Below are positions 38,271 to 47,116 of a stretch of DNA of 64,000 nt, one piece after another. A model generated the notes under the pieces. It had not been told where the DNA came from. It searched no databases and saw only the letters and a list, made by a program, of their open reading frames with translations. The first letter of the stretch is position 1. Every line of letters starts with the position of its first letter. Position numbers and translations under genes: made by a program. The stretch comes from Photobacterium iliopiscarium (lineage in GTDB: Bacteria > Pseudomonadota > Gammaproteobacteria > Enterobacterales > Vibrionaceae): NCBI RefSeq assembly GCF_003026395.1, contig NZ_PYOO01000008.1, positions 62,001 through 126,000 of the forward strand, given 5' to 3'.

Positions 38271-38548
38271 TACCAAAGAGATGTATAATTCCCAGTATTG
38301 CAGGGTCAGTAGTTGGTTATTGGCTTGCCCGGCAGTGCGATGATTTTCACAGCCTATTGCTTGGTAAATTTAATTTTTTACTAGATAAAACCGTGCTTTT
38401 TATGTGTTTGGTTCCAATCATTGCTCTCTTGGTGATTATTGAGAATAAGTACATATGGGGTAAGTTTATAAAATTGGAAACAAACGCAGATGTATGGGGT
38501 GTTTCATTTGGATTCCTAATCGGGTTTGTAACATTAGGTATCTATTAG
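38267..38548 (+). CDS. Small membrane protein coupled to the transglutaminase-like gene
   Basis: This 93-residue protein starts with TTG overlapping the upstream stop (TTGA). Three hydrophobic segments are visible: IIPSIAGSVVGYWLA, VLFMCLVPIIALLVII and GVSFGFLIGFVTLGIY. The rare start together with a 4-bp overlap implies translation coupled to the upstream gene. Small membrane proteins directly after large secreted proteins with hydrophobic tails are a common layout for immunity proteins against membrane-acting toxins. That is only an inference, and an accessory or assembly role is also possible. I recognise no family. Confidence 0.6.
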   Translation: MIPKRCIIPSIAGSVVGYWLARQCDDFHSLLLGKFNFLLDKTVLFMCLVPIIALLVIIENKYIWGKFIKLETNADVWGVSFGFLIGFVTLGIY

Positions 38549-38605
38549 ATTTATACAGGCTATTCAATTTTGTATACTCCGAATCATCGACTGTACATTG
38601 TTTCG

Positions 38606-39173
38606 TGCGATCAAAAATCTCGAACAACCTATTCAGTCGAATTCACGCACGATGCTGCTAATTTGGTCCTAAATAAAGGCTACACAATACAAGAAGCATG
38701 TAATGCTGTTGGATACACGGCAATGAGTCGCTGAGTCTCTCAATTGAAGCTGGAACATGGTGGAATAACACCAACCTCAAAAGCTATGACGCCAGAACAA
38801 AAATGCATTCAAGAGCTCGGTATTATAAGTAAACAGCCGAATAAACATAAAGATAAAATATCAGAAGATGTCTCTAAAATAGCTCCGAATTTATTAAATC
38901 GAAAATTTAATATTAAAGCATCAAATCAAGTTTGGTGCGGCGATGTGACATACGTTTGGGCTGGTAATAAATGGTTATATTTAGCCGCTGTTATGGACCC
39001 ATTTGCTCGAAGAATTGTGGGTTGGGCATGCTCAGATAGTCCAAATAGTGCTATAACAATTTTGTAGAAGCAGAAAGGATACGCTCAAATATATATTGCA
39101 GCATTACAACACCAAGCGGGGCCATAGTTATAACAACTACTTATCGCCAGTAATTATGGAAGCAGCCGCTTAA
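38606..39173 (+). mobile_element. IS3-family insertion sequence remnant
   Basis: Fragments of an IS3-family transposase occur in order. An orfA-like start reads CDQKSRTTYSVEFTHDAANL and VLNKGYTIQEACNAVGYT, then stops. KLEHGGITPTSKAMTPEQ follows in another frame and is fused after a deletion to the orfB piece KFNIKASNQVWCGDVTYVW with GNKWLYLAAVMDPFARRIVG. A last piece is HYNTKRGHSYNNYLSP. Several deletions, frameshifts and a stop make it inactive. The end may be the TGTACAGTTTTACTTGATCA stretch near 39200. It adjoins, and probably truncated, the integrase remnant that follows. Confidence 0.85.
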
Positions 39174-39239
39174 TGTAAATATCTATAAAGGTGTACAGTT
39201 TTACTTGATCACTTCAGGGCCGCATTGTTTGCATGTGTA

Positions 39240-39528
39240 ATACGGTATTTTTCGAAATACTTTAATGATCTTTGCAAGTGAGTTGGTATGTATTAAACCG
39301 CGAAATCCATTATCTGATTAACACTCTGGCATATTCTTTTAATGGTTGAATTTTTACCGTCTTTTTCTAATGTTCGCCATTCACGATAAGCGTATTTGGG
39401 CGTGATGTTCTCCTTTTTACGCTCAAACCATAATTCAGCAATGCTTAAAAAATATTTGCTTGTTGTTTGCGAGTTTTTAGCTTTTTGGTTTGCTCAAATG
39501 ACTTTGGGTTTGTGGTGCGCTTACACAT
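39240..39528 (-). pseudogene. Remnant 2 of a P4-type tyrosine integrase
   Basis: Minus-strand pieces read MCKRTTNPKSFEQTKKLKTR, then after a frame change SIAELWFERKKENITPKYAY with REWRTLEKDG, then KNSTIKRICQSVNQIMDFAV, and NSLAKIIKVFRK beyond a stop. These are the N-terminal arm-binding and core-binding parts of a P4-type integrase. The catalytic domain is missing, cut off where the IS3 debris begins. The 5' end is shared with remnant 1 (the 270-bp repeat), but this copy keeps the AELWFERKK segment deleted there. Confidence 0.85.
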
Positions 39529-39703
39529 TATAAAGTAATTTATATTTTTATCATTCAATGTTAGTGCTGCGTTGGTAGATAAATATAGATGTTGTGAATA
39601 ATTAATATGCTTGATTAAGGTAATATTCTGTAGATAGGGAAATGTAACTCTACATGAAATATTAAATGTTGTAGTTACAGATATGAAATAACTAAGAAAG
39701 GTT
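39432..39703. repeat. 270-bp repeat, copy 2
   Basis: This is the second copy of the repeat at 29770-30042, in the same orientation. After AGAAAGGTT, where copy 1 leads into the start codon of the large secreted protein, this copy runs into non-coding sequence and then the duplicated small membrane-protein region. The scattered differences show the duplication is not recent or that the two came in separately. Confidence 0.85.
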
Positions 39704-39730
39704 ATCCAAGGTTGAACGATATAGTTAATC

Positions 39731-39919
39731 CTAACCAGTTAATACGAGATATCTTTATCTACTTAGTTATATATTTATGAAAATGAGGTGTGTAATGGAA
39801 ATCGTGTTTTTTATTGCTTTTGTTATTTCGTTATTAAATGTAGTGTACGCGTTAGTTACAAAAAATATATTCTTTTCCGGTGGTTGGATTAACTATTATG
39901 ATAATAAGTTAAATTTTTT
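39731..39919. repeat. 190-bp direct repeat, copy 1
   Basis: This sequence is repeated at 40422-40610 with about ten differences. Landmarks are CTAACCAGTTA, TTTATCTACTTAGTTATATA, AAAATGAGGTGTGTAATGGA and TATTCTTTTCCGGTGGTTGG. It contains the 5' two thirds of a small membrane-protein gene plus its upstream leader. Confidence 0.9.
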
Positions 39920-39947
39920 CCAGCTTGGTTATTGTTATGTCCTATAG
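39777..39947 (+). pseudogene. Truncated copy of the small membrane-protein gene at 40468
   Basis: A 56-codon frame encodes MKMRCVMEIVFFIAFVISLL and ends NYYDNKLNFFQLGYCYVL. It is nearly identical to the first ~48 residues of the intact protein at 40468-40686. The homologous sequence then stops abruptly at 39919 and the frame ends after unrelated codons, so the second hydrophobic segment is lost. It is probably a relic of tandem duplication followed by deletion or insertion. Confidence 0.75.
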
Positions 39948-40205
39948 TGAATGATCTCGCGAGGGCTATAAGGTATTTATTCACAGCGTAATTTACAAAA
40001 TAAAGATATGGCTGTCCTATGTTTTTGGCATGATATTAAGAAATATTACTCGTAAACAATTAGATGATACCACTTCCTGCATTAGCGTATAGGAATTATG
40101 ACAGGCTTAGTTGTGTCCCGAGCGCTTGAGGTGATATCACTGACAGGAAGTCGCTGTCCAAATCAGCAACCTACCGTGCGATGAAAGAATTGCACCAATA
40201 TAGAG
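39948..40205. other. Non-coding accessory sequence with a 49-bp repeat
   Basis: This stretch has no plausible gene. It includes a 49-bp repeat (39978-40026; second copy 44405-44453) and, further on, GACAGGAAGTCGCTGTCC with a partial inverted match ACTTCCTG at 40072. It looks like stacked debris of mobile elements, but I cannot name the element. Confidence 0.4.
39978..40026. repeat. 49-bp direct repeat, copy 1
   Basis: The repeat begins TATTCACAGCGTAATTTACA, continues with AAAGATATGGCTGTCCTATG and ends in a T-run. It recurs at 44405-44453 with a single mismatch. The two copies flank the 4.4-kb stretch holding small membrane proteins and murRQP. It could be the conserved end of an unrecognised mobile element. 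Confidence 0.85.
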
Positions 40206-40433
40206 ATGAGGAAATGCGTGATTAGTGATTCGATCTTTTTAGTTTACTTGGCAAGTGCATTACTAATATTGTCATATGTGTTAGTCGGTTTCGGTATTGT
40301 AAAGCGTATTGCGCAGTGGAGCTCAAATTCATCAGATAAGCGTGCGATCTTCTTGGCGGTGATTTTTATCTATCTAGTATCGGCTTTCGAGGTGATAGAT
40401 ATAGTTAATGACTTATTTCACCTAACCAGTTAG
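40206..40433 (+). CDS. Small membrane protein, 75 residues
   Basis: This 75-residue protein has two hydrophobic segments (FLVYLASALLILSYVLVGFG and AIFLAVIFIYLVSAFEV) separated by a short charged loop. GAGATGAGG overlaps the start region as a weak ribosome binding site. I recognise no family. Its 3' end lies in the same stretch that is partly repeated at ~39720, so the original duplication may have included both this gene and the next. Possible immunity or toxin-like peptide, unproven. Confidence 0.5.
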   Translation: MRKCVISDSIFLVYLASALLILSYVLVGFGIVKRIAQWSSNSSDKRAIFLAVIFIYLVSAFEVIDIVNDLFHLTS

Positions 40434-40610
40434 TACGAGATGTCTTTATCTACTTAGTTATATATTTATGAAAATGAGGTGTGTAATGGAAATATTATTT
40501 TTTATTGCTTTTGTTATTTCGCTGTTAAATGTGGTGTACGCGTTAGCTACAAAAAATATATTCTTTTCCGGTGGTTGGATTAGTTATTATGATAATAAGC
40601 TAAATTTTTT
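40422..40610. repeat. 190-bp direct repeat, copy 2
   Basis: Intact partner of 39731-39919. It spans the last codons of the 75-residue gene, the intergenic leader, and codons 1-~48 of the 72-residue gene. Confidence 0.9.
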
Positions 40611-40686
40611 TGCCGGTTTGGTTACTTTTATAGCATTTATTTTTTTCTATGGTGGTTTTTACTTTGTTATTTTTCCATCATTATAA
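40468..40686 (+). CDS. Small membrane protein, 66-72 residues
   Basis: The frame opens at ATG 40468 (MKMRCVMEILFFIAF). The ATG at 40486 (MEILFF), preceded by GAGG at good spacing, is the likelier start. Two hydrophobic segments (EILFFIAFVISLLNVVYALA and FAGLVTFIAFIFFYGGFYFV) flank a short loop containing FFSGGWISYYDNK. No family is recognised. A truncated near-identical copy lies ~690 bp upstream. The pairing of small membrane genes near a surface-protein block suggests immunity functions, but this is speculative. Confidence 0.55.
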   Translation: MKMRCVMEILFFIAFVISLLNVVYALATKNIFFSGGWISYYDNKLNFFAGLVTFIAFIFFYGGFYFVIFPSL

Positions 40687-40826
40687 TCTTCATACGCTAA
40701 TGAAGTTTACTTTTTGATATCTCCAGCAGTTTGCTTAGCTCGTTGTATATTAATATAAATGTTTAAACTAAGTGTTTTATTAAAAATACTATGTCCTTTA
40801 TACCTACGCTATACATAAAAAATAAA

Positions 40827-41678
40827 TCAGATCCTCTCTACTGCGGAGGATATCTCGTTGAGTAATAGTTTTGCTTTATCATTTTTCAGTTGTAATAACG
40901 TCATAAAAAGTAGGTCTGTAATGACATTTTGTGCCGTTCGAGAAGAAATAGAAGAACTGCGAAATTGTTTTTCATCAGCAATGGTATCAATCGTGTAGTG
41001 GGCTAATTTTCGTAAGGGGCTTTTTTTAATATTGGTTAACGCAATAATTGTTGCGCCTTTATCATGGGCAGATTGAGCCGCAACAAGTATTTCTCGACGT
41101 GTGCCTGAAAATGAAATCGCGATGAGTATATCGTCTTTAGTGAGTGTATTTGCTGTGGCAACTTGGACATGCGTATCTTGTTCGTTGAGTGCTGTAATCC
41201 CGATTTTTAATAGTTTAAAAGTAAGATCTTTCGCTGTTAATGCGGAACCACCGATGCCGACAATTTGAATACGGTGCGCTTGATTGAGCTGCTTAACAAT
41301 AGCCTCAAACTCAGAAAAATTAATGGCATTGGTTGTTGCAATCATAGCGTGGGTTTTCTCTTGAATTAACTTTTGAGCAATAGTTAATGAAGAATCATCG
41401 CTATGAATTTTGTTATGAATGGGTCTTTTAGGCTCTAGAATGGCCTTTTGTTGAGCAAGATCTTCAATAATGGCAAGTTTAAGAGCCGTAAAACCTTTAA
41501 ATCCAAGCCGTTGGGCAAATTTGATGACACCTGATTGAGAAACGCCAACTTTGGCGGCTAAATCTTGGCTTACGTAAGCGCTTAATGACGCTGGATCTTC
41601 AAGAATAAAGTCTAATATTTTCACACCATTGCTCGACAAACAACTTCTCTGGTTTTGCATCTTCTCTAAAATACTCAT
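40827..41678 (-). CDS. murR: RpiR-family regulator MurR
   Basis: This 283-residue RpiR-type regulator has an N-terminal helix-turn-helix (residues ~1-77, with VSQDLAAKVGVSQSGVIKFA) and a C-terminal SIS sugar-phosphate isomerase domain (IVGIGGSALTAKDLTFKLL, ISFSGTRREILVAAQ). MurR represses murQP and responds to N-acetylmuramate-6-phosphate. The identification as MurR rests on the divergent murQ-murP neighbours. It is transcribed away from them, with a 248-bp regulatory region between. Confidence 0.9.
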   Translation of the reverse strand: MSILEKMQNQRSCLSSNGVKILDFILEDPASLSAYVSQDLAAKVGVSQSGVIKFAQRLGFKGFTALKLAIIEDLAQQKAILEPKRPIHNKIHSDDSSLTIAQKLIQEKTHAMIATTNAINFSEFEAIVKQLNQAHRIQIVGIGGSALTAKDLTFKLLKIGITALNEQDTHVQVATANTLTKDDILIAISFSGTRREILVAAQSAHDKGATIIALTNIKKSPLRKLAHYTIDTIADEKQFRSSSISSRTAQNVITDLLFMTLLQLKNDKAKLLLNEISSAVERI

Positions 41679-41693
41679 AATTTCCTCATTTTT

Positions 41694-41710
41694 TTGAATT
41701 AATTATTCAA
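41694..41710. promoter_or_regulatory. Short palindrome upstream of murR, possible operator
   Basis: TTGAAT-N5-ATTCAA lies 16 bp upstream of the murR start in the murR/murQ intergenic region. RpiR-family operators are AT-rich dyads, so it is a candidate site for autoregulation. The region is AT-rich enough that a chance dyad of this size is possible. Confidence 0.35.
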
Positions 41711-41926
41711 TATTGGATAAATATTATTCTTTTGGTAATGTTTTGTTATCTTATTGAAAATAAAGGGATAAATTTCATTTCTCGATCTGTGTGTAGATAT
41801 TGCTAATCCTATTTATTCTCTAATGTTGGCATAAAATGAATAATTTTAGTTGTGATTATTGTCACTTAATCGAATTTTTTATTCTATATGATTTCTCTCA
41901 AACCTAATAGTTAAGCGAGAGAGCTG

Positions 41927-42835
41927 ATGATGAAGATCGACCTAACAACCTTAGTGACCGAAAGCCGAAATGCAGTGAGTGAGAATATCGATATGCTTCC
42001 AACAATTGATATGTTGAAAGTGATTAACCAGGAAGATCAGAAAGTGGCTTTAGCGGTAGAAGCTATTATTCCTGAAATAGCGAAGGTTGTTGATCTTATT
42101 GCAAATGCTTTCCAATCTGGCGGTCGCTTGATTTACGTAGGCGCTGGAACGTCAGGTCGATTAGGTATCTTAGATGCCAGTGAATGTCCTCCCACATATG
42201 GCTCAAACCCTGACGTAGTGGTTGGTCTAATCGCGGGTGGACATCAAGCTATTTTAAAAGCCGTTGAAAACGCAGAAGATAACCTTGAACTTGGTGCTGC
42301 GGATTTACAACAAATTGGTTTTAATAACAAAGATGTACTTGTAGGGATTGCTGCAAGTGGGCGTACGCCTTATGTACTCGGGGCGATGAACTATGCAACA
42401 AGCGTTGGTGCAACGGTTGCGACATTAAGCTGTAATGCCAATAGTCCAATGACGCAGATTGCAGATATTAATTTGACGCCCATTGTTGGACCTGAAGTCG
42501 TAACGGGTTCTTCAAGAATGAAAGCGGGTACCGCACAGAAGCTAGTGCTGAATATGTTAACCACTGGCGCAATGATTCGTACCGGAAAAGTGTTTGGAAA
42601 CCTAATGGTTGATGTTGAAGCAACCAACGCCAAGCTCATTCAGCGTCAGCATAATATTGTGGTTGAAGCGACGGGATGCTTAGAATCACAGGCAGCGGCT
42701 GCATTAGCCCAATGTAATAATCACTGTAAAACCGCCATCTTAATGATTTTACTTGATATTGATGCAGAGTTGGCCGCAGCAAAACTGAGTAAACATAATG
42801 GCTTTATTCGTCATGCACTTTTAGACCAAGAATGA
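41927..42835 (+). CDS. murQ: N-acetylmuramic acid 6-phosphate etherase MurQ
   Basis: This 302-residue SIS-fold enzyme removes D-lactate from MurNAc-6-phosphate, giving GlcNAc-6-phosphate in cell-wall sugar recycling. GAGTSGRLG at ~72-80, DASECPPTYG with the probable catalytic Glu at ~86, and TGSSRMKAGTAQKLVLNML are all diagnostic. There are two adjacent ATGs (41927, 41930). GAGAG upstream fits either. It is followed 31 bp later by murP, forming the catabolic operon divergent from murR. Confidence 0.96.
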   Translation: MMKIDLTTLVTESRNAVSENIDMLPTIDMLKVINQEDQKVALAVEAIIPEIAKVVDLIANAFQSGGRLIYVGAGTSGRLGILDASECPPTYGSNPDVVVGLIAGGHQAILKAVENAEDNLELGAADLQQIGFNNKDVLVGIAASGRTPYVLGAMNYATSVGATVATLSCNANSPMTQIADINLTPIVGPEVVTGSSRMKAGTAQKLVLNMLTTGAMIRTGKVFGNLMVDVEATNAKLIQRQHNIVVEATGCLESQAAAALAQCNNHCKTAILMILLDIDAELAAAKLSKHNGFIRHALLDQE

Positions 42836-42866
42836 TTAGACAATAGGTTTTATTAAGGAGCATAAG

Positions 42867-44321
42867 ATGGCCAAAATAACCGCTTCAATGATACAACAAA
42901 TACTCACGGCAATCGGTGGCAAGGGAAATGTTATCAAATGTGGTAACTGTATGACGCGATTACGTCTTACATTACAAGATGATAACTTAGCTGATCGAGA
43001 TTCAATTAAGCGCATTGCAGGAGTAATGGGGTTAGTTGAGAGTGATGATCAATTTCAAATTGTTTTAGGGCCGGGTAAAGCACAAACGGCGGCTGAAATG
43101 ATGAATAGCATGCTTGAGAAAGAACCGGGAGAGACAAGGGATATATCAAACCAGCAAACTGATCTTAAAGATGTTGCTTCTGCGCATAAGCAACAATTAA
43201 AGAAAAAACAAACCAGTGCAGCGCAGCGTTTTCTAAGTAAGTTTGCGACTATTTTTACGCCTTTAATTCCAGGTTTTATTGCCGCGGGTTTGCTACTCGG
43301 TATAGCAACATTATTAGAACAACTTTTTGTGCTTGGTCATGCAACACCTAATACGCATTTACTTGATTTAATTGCGTATATGAAAGTCTTTAGTAAAGGG
43401 TTGTTTAGCTTTTTAAGTATCCTAATTGGTTATAATGCGCAGCAAGCATTTGGTGGTTCAGGCGTTAATGGTGCGATTTTAGCGTCTTTTTTTGTATTAG
43501 GTTATAACCCAGATGTAACCACTGGCATTTACTCAGGAATGACGGATTTTTTTGGTAATGGTATTGATCCTCGTGGCAATATTATTGGGGTATTAATTGC
43601 CGCCATTATTGGTGCTGGTGTTGAGAGAAAAGTCCGTCAATTTATTCCCGATAATCTAGATATGATTTTAACCTCTATGATCACCTTGTTGATTATGGGA
43701 GCAGTAACCTTTGTGATAATCATGCCGATTGGCGGTGAGCTATTTAAAGGTATGTCATGGTTATTCATCAACCTTAATGGTAATCCATTCGGCAGTGCGA
43801 TCTTAGCGGGATTATTCTTAATCTCAGTAATGTTTGGTATTCACCAAGGTTTTGTACCTGTGTATTTTGCTTTGATTGATGCTCAGGGCTTTAATTCACT
43901 TTTCCCCATTTTAGCGATGGCAGGAGCGGGACAAGTAGGGGCAGCATTAGCGTTATATGCTAAAGCTAAAAAAGATTCGTTGCTACGAACGCAAGTCAAA
44001 GGCGCAATTATTCCGGGTTTCCTAGGCATTGGCGAGCCGCTTATTTACGGCGTTACGCTACCGCGCGTTAAACCTTTTGTTACTGCTTGTGTTGGCGGTT
44101 CTGCTGGTGGTTTCTTTATTGGATTAGTCTCTTACATGGGGTTACCAATTGGTTTAAATACGGTATTTGGCCCATCAGGTATTGTTGCCTTGCCATTAAT
44201 GACATCAAGCTCAGGTATTTTTGCGGGTATGGCAATATTTACAATTGGCTTGCTGATTTCATATCTTGTGGGATTTGCGATGACATGGTTCTTCGGTACT
44301 AAAAATGTTGATTTAAGTTAA
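42867..44321 (+). CDS. murP: PTS N-acetylmuramate transporter EIIBC (MurP)
   Basis: This 484-residue membrane component of the sugar phosphotransferase system imports and phosphorylates MurNAc. The N-terminal EIIB domain has its phosphorylation Cys in GNCMTRLRL (C28). A charged linker (~85-120) leads to the EIIC domain with ~10 membrane segments and the substrate-site motif [13 protein letters not shown]. There is no EIIA domain, so the cell's glucose EIIA (Crr) must donate phosphate. Operonic with murQ. AAGGAG precedes the ATG. Confidence 0.94.
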   Translation: MAKITASMIQQILTAIGGKGNVIKCGNCMTRLRLTLQDDNLADRDSIKRIAGVMGLVESDDQFQIVLGPGKAQTAAEMMNSMLEKEPGETRDISNQQTDLKDVASAHKQQLKKKQTSAAQRFLSKFATIFTPLIPGFIAAGLLLGIATLLEQLFVLGHATPNTHLLDLIAYMKVFSKGLFSFLSILIGYNAQQAFGGSGVNGAILASFFVLGYNPDVTTGIYSGMTDFFGNGIDPRGNIIGVLIAAIIGAGVERKVRQFIPDNLDMILTSMITLLIMGAVTFVIIMPIGGELFKGMSWLFINLNGNPFGSAILAGLFLISVMFGIHQGFVPVYFALIDAQGFNSLFPILAMAGAGQVGAALALYAKAKKDSLLRTQVKGAIIPGFLGIGEPLIYGVTLPRVKPFVTACVGGSAGGFFIGLVSYMGLPIGLNTVFGPSGIVALPLMTSSSGIFAGMAIFTIGLLISYLVGFAMTWFFGTKNVDLS

Positions 44322-44625
44322 GACCACATTATTGAGAAGCCGATTTAATAAGCAATTCCTAATTCTTGGACATTTCGGTTTAGTGGCTTAAGGCCTGATT
44401 TCGATATTCACAGCGTAATTTACAAAGTAAAGATATGGCTGTCCTATGTTTTTTAAATAATTATTATTCTTTGATGTACTAGCTGAAGAATCAGCCATAT
44501 GTAACTTATTTTAGTGCGCGTAATCAATAACTATCATCTATATCTAGTGTAGCATTACATGCAAATATTGAATTTAAATCCTTGAAATATACGTGTGAAA
44601 TTTCAAAATTTGATAGGAACAAAAA
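44322..44625. other. Intergenic region between murP and the McrBC-like pair
   Basis: This stretch of 304 bp has no gene. It contains the second 49-bp repeat copy (44405-44453), after which the sequence becomes AT-rich. The promoter for the McrB-like gene should lie in 44460-44610. The repeat may mark the left edge of the McrBC insertion. Confidence 0.45.
44405..44453. repeat. 49-bp direct repeat, copy 2
   Basis: Matches 39978-40026 with one mismatch, same orientation. Beyond the repeat the two flanks diverge immediately. Confidence 0.85.
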
Positions 44626-47103
44626 ATGCAGCAAGAAATATCTGAAAAGTTAATTGTAGTTAAATCAACAGCTCTTAACGAAAATCAAGGGTTTGTAATC
44701 CCTCTTTTAGCTGAGCAAGAGGATGGAGTTTATCGACACTTAAATAGAGAAGAATACCCTAGTGATATATTGATAACGAAAGGGTTTCCTACAATTCATG
44801 AGCAATATGAAACGAATGAGCTTTTCATTCTATCTAATCATTCTTTGGATGAAACTAAAGATGGTTTGAAATACAGAGCACACCTAAATGATGTAGAAAA
44901 GCTTCCTCAAAATACATTTTTACCAATATTGATCGCAGAACTTCCTGATAAACAGGCAGGATTATTACCTTTAGATGTAATTCCTCCATCTCAGCCATTT
45001 TTTATTTTAGACAACGAAGACATATATGGGCCGATGTCTAGCACTCAAACTGATGATAAGAGGTATATGGTTGAACCTTTTGTGCATCCTTTACTTAGTT
45101 TTGGAAAAGGATATTTAGGGAAATTCAACTATTCAGAGGTGTTAGATACAATTGTTGATGTGTTTATTAATGGTGTAGAGAAGAAGTTCATCACATCTTT
45201 TAAAGCTATATCGAAATATAAGTCAGGAAATCCAAGCATTGATTATTTGTCTGATGATCAACTAATTCGTGTTGTTAATGCTCAAGGTTTTGGAAAAAAA
45301 TCTAAAGTTTTAGCTAAAAAAGAAGCTGAAAGGTTACAACAGATTATTGCAGAAAGTGAAAAAGCTAATCAAATAATCAAACAAGATGAACGTGTTGAGC
45401 GTTTGAAAAAATTATTAGATAAATATTTGGTGGAGGCTGATTTTGGTTATTCTCTTATAAAAGAATACCTTGCTTCGTCTATGGGACAACGCTTCCTGCA
45501 AACTTACGTTGAAGAGAACAAATTATCTTTACTGCAAGAGCATTTAGAAAAGGTTAAAGAAGAAGCCGATGAAAAAGAGCAAGAGATACGATTGAAACTT
45601 CAAAAATTATCAGATTCATTTTTACAAAAAGAAACTCAATTACATGATTTTGAATTAAAGATTGAGCTAAAAAAGAAAAAAATCGAAGAAGATATTGCGG
45701 AGAAAGAAGCAGAGAAAGAAGAAATTATTAAAAAACGTCTTGAAGAGCAACAGCATGAACTATCGAAAGAAATAGAATTAGCGAAGTTAGAACTTTCTAA
45801 CATTATGGATAATATAGAAAATCAATCCCAAGTATTAGGTATTTCCAATGAGACTGTTCACCTTAATAAAAGGAAATCGTATTTAGAAGAACATAATAAA
45901 ATGCTTGAATCTGCAGCTAGTGGCTTTGTTGCCATTTTGCAAACAACACCTAACCAAGATTTAGCAAAAAAAATTGGAGAAATGGAGGCAATTAATAAAG
46001 TTTTAAGTGGTCAGTCATATTTTGATACAACTTCTTTGGAAGCGAAGCCTATAGTGTTCGCTAAAAGCCAGCCTGAAACTGCAGAGGATCTTATTGATAG
46101 CTTATGTCATGATTTTTCTGAGGATGGTGGAAGAGCTTTCTCTCAAGAAGAAATGACTAATTTATTAGTTTCTGTAAATCAATCTTTCTTAACAGTTTTG
46201 AGTGGGCCTCCCGGAACAGGAAAAACATCAACAGCGACTCGTTTAGCAAAAGCTTTGCATCTAGGTAGTTCTCAAGGCGATAAGAATTTTTTATTTGTGC
46301 CAGTTGGTCGAGGTTGGGTATCAAGCAGAGATACTCTTGGTTTTTATAATTCATTGAAAGGTGTATATCAAGAATCAAGAACTGGACTTTACAATTTTCT
46401 ACAACATGATAGTAATCAAGCAAATAAGCTCATTTTGCTTGATGAAGCAAACCTTTCATCAATGGAACATTATTGGTCTGATTTTATAGGGCATTGCGAT
46501 AGTGACTACGGTTCGAGGCCTATTGATACTGGTATCCCTAAAGAAGAGTTAAGGTATCTTAAATTAGATGAATCAGTGAGGTTTATCGCAACAATAAATA
46601 ATGATGCAACAACGGAGCGTTTGTCTCCTCGTTTGATAGATAGAGCTCCAATTATTAACTTAGATATATCTAGTGAAATTGCACCTAATATTGTGGGGAA
46701 GAAACTTGAAGGAGCTGTTCATTCAAATTTGATGAAAAAGTTCTTTATCCCGGATGAAGCTGAGTTATCTAAAGCAAACTCTTTGGTTTTGAGGCAGGTT
46801 ATTGAGCAATTGTTAGTGCGTGATTCAAAACTAGGAAATCCAATCTACATAAGTAAGCGTAAAGTAAATGCTATTACAAATTATTGTGCAGTTGTTGGTT
46901 CAATACTAGACTCTGAAGTTGCTTTAGATTTTGCAATCGAACAGCATATACTTCCGCATATTGAAGGCTATGGCTTAGGATTTAAAAAACGCTTAGGTAA
47001 CCTTCAAACAATTCTTGGACGTTCTTACCCTAGATCAACAGCTCAGATAGAACGAATTCTGGCAAGTGGGAATGAATTTACAAGCTCTTTCTCTTATTTT
47101 TAA
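44626..47103 (+). CDS. McrB-like AAA+ ATPase with long coiled coil
   Basis: This is an 825-residue protein. The first ~200 residues have no domain I recognise and are probably a target-sensing module. Residues ~225-420 are highly charged and helical, with a long predicted coiled coil (KEEADEKEQEIRLKLQKL, KKKKIEEDIAEKEAEKEEII). An AAA+ core follows: Walker A SGPPGTGKTST near 525-535, Walker B KLILLDEANLSS, and sensor-like FIATINNDATTERLSPRLID. McrB proteins are the motor of type IV restriction, but the McrB GTPase signature MNTADR is replaced by INNDAT here. The next gene, 13 bp on, is a McrC-like nuclease. The fused coiled coil recalls the McrBC relatives described as CoCoNuTs. Confidence 0.75.
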   Translation: MQQEISEKLIVVKSTALNENQGFVIPLLAEQEDGVYRHLNREEYPSDILITKGFPTIHEQYETNELFILSNHSLDETKDGLKYRAHLNDVEKLPQNTFLPILIAELPDKQAGLLPLDVIPPSQPFFILDNEDIYGPMSSTQTDDKRYMVEPFVHPLLSFGKGYLGKFNYSEVLDTIVDVFINGVEKKFITSFKAISKYKSGNPSIDYLSDDQLIRVVNAQGFGKKSKVLAKKEAERLQQIIAESEKANQIIKQDERVERLKKLLDKYLVEADFGYSLIKEYLASSMGQRFLQTYVEENKLSLLQEHLEKVKEEADEKEQEIRLKLQKLSDSFLQKETQLHDFELKIELKKKKIEEDIAEKEAEKEEIIKKRLEEQQHELSKEIELAKLELSNIMDNIENQSQVLGISNETVHLNKRKSYLEEHNKMLESAASGFVAILQTTPNQDLAKKIGEMEAINKVLSGQSYFDTTSLEAKPIVFAKSQPETAEDLIDSLCHDFSEDGGRAFSQEEMTNLLVSVNQSFLTVLSGPPGTGKTSTATRLAKALHLGSSQGDKNFLFVPVGRGWVSSRDTLGFYNSLKGVYQESRTGLYNFLQHDSNQANKLILLDEANLSSMEHYWSDFIGHCDSDYGSRPIDTGIPKEELRYLKLDESVRFIATINNDATTERLSPRLIDRAPIINLDISSEIAPNIVGKKLEGAVHSNLMKKFFIPDEAELSKANSLVLRQVIEQLLVRDSKLGNPIYISKRKVNAITNYCAVVGSILDSEVALDFAIEQHILPHIEGYGLGFKKRLGNLQTILGRSYPRSTAQIERILASGNEFTSSFSYF

Positions 47104-47116
47104 TTGGTTATAAAAA

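Noticed and set aside
40072..40151. Inverted ACTTCCTG / CAGGAAGT as an integron attC site
   Set aside because: Spacing is right for attC, but the R' and R'' core sequences and an integron integrase are missing.
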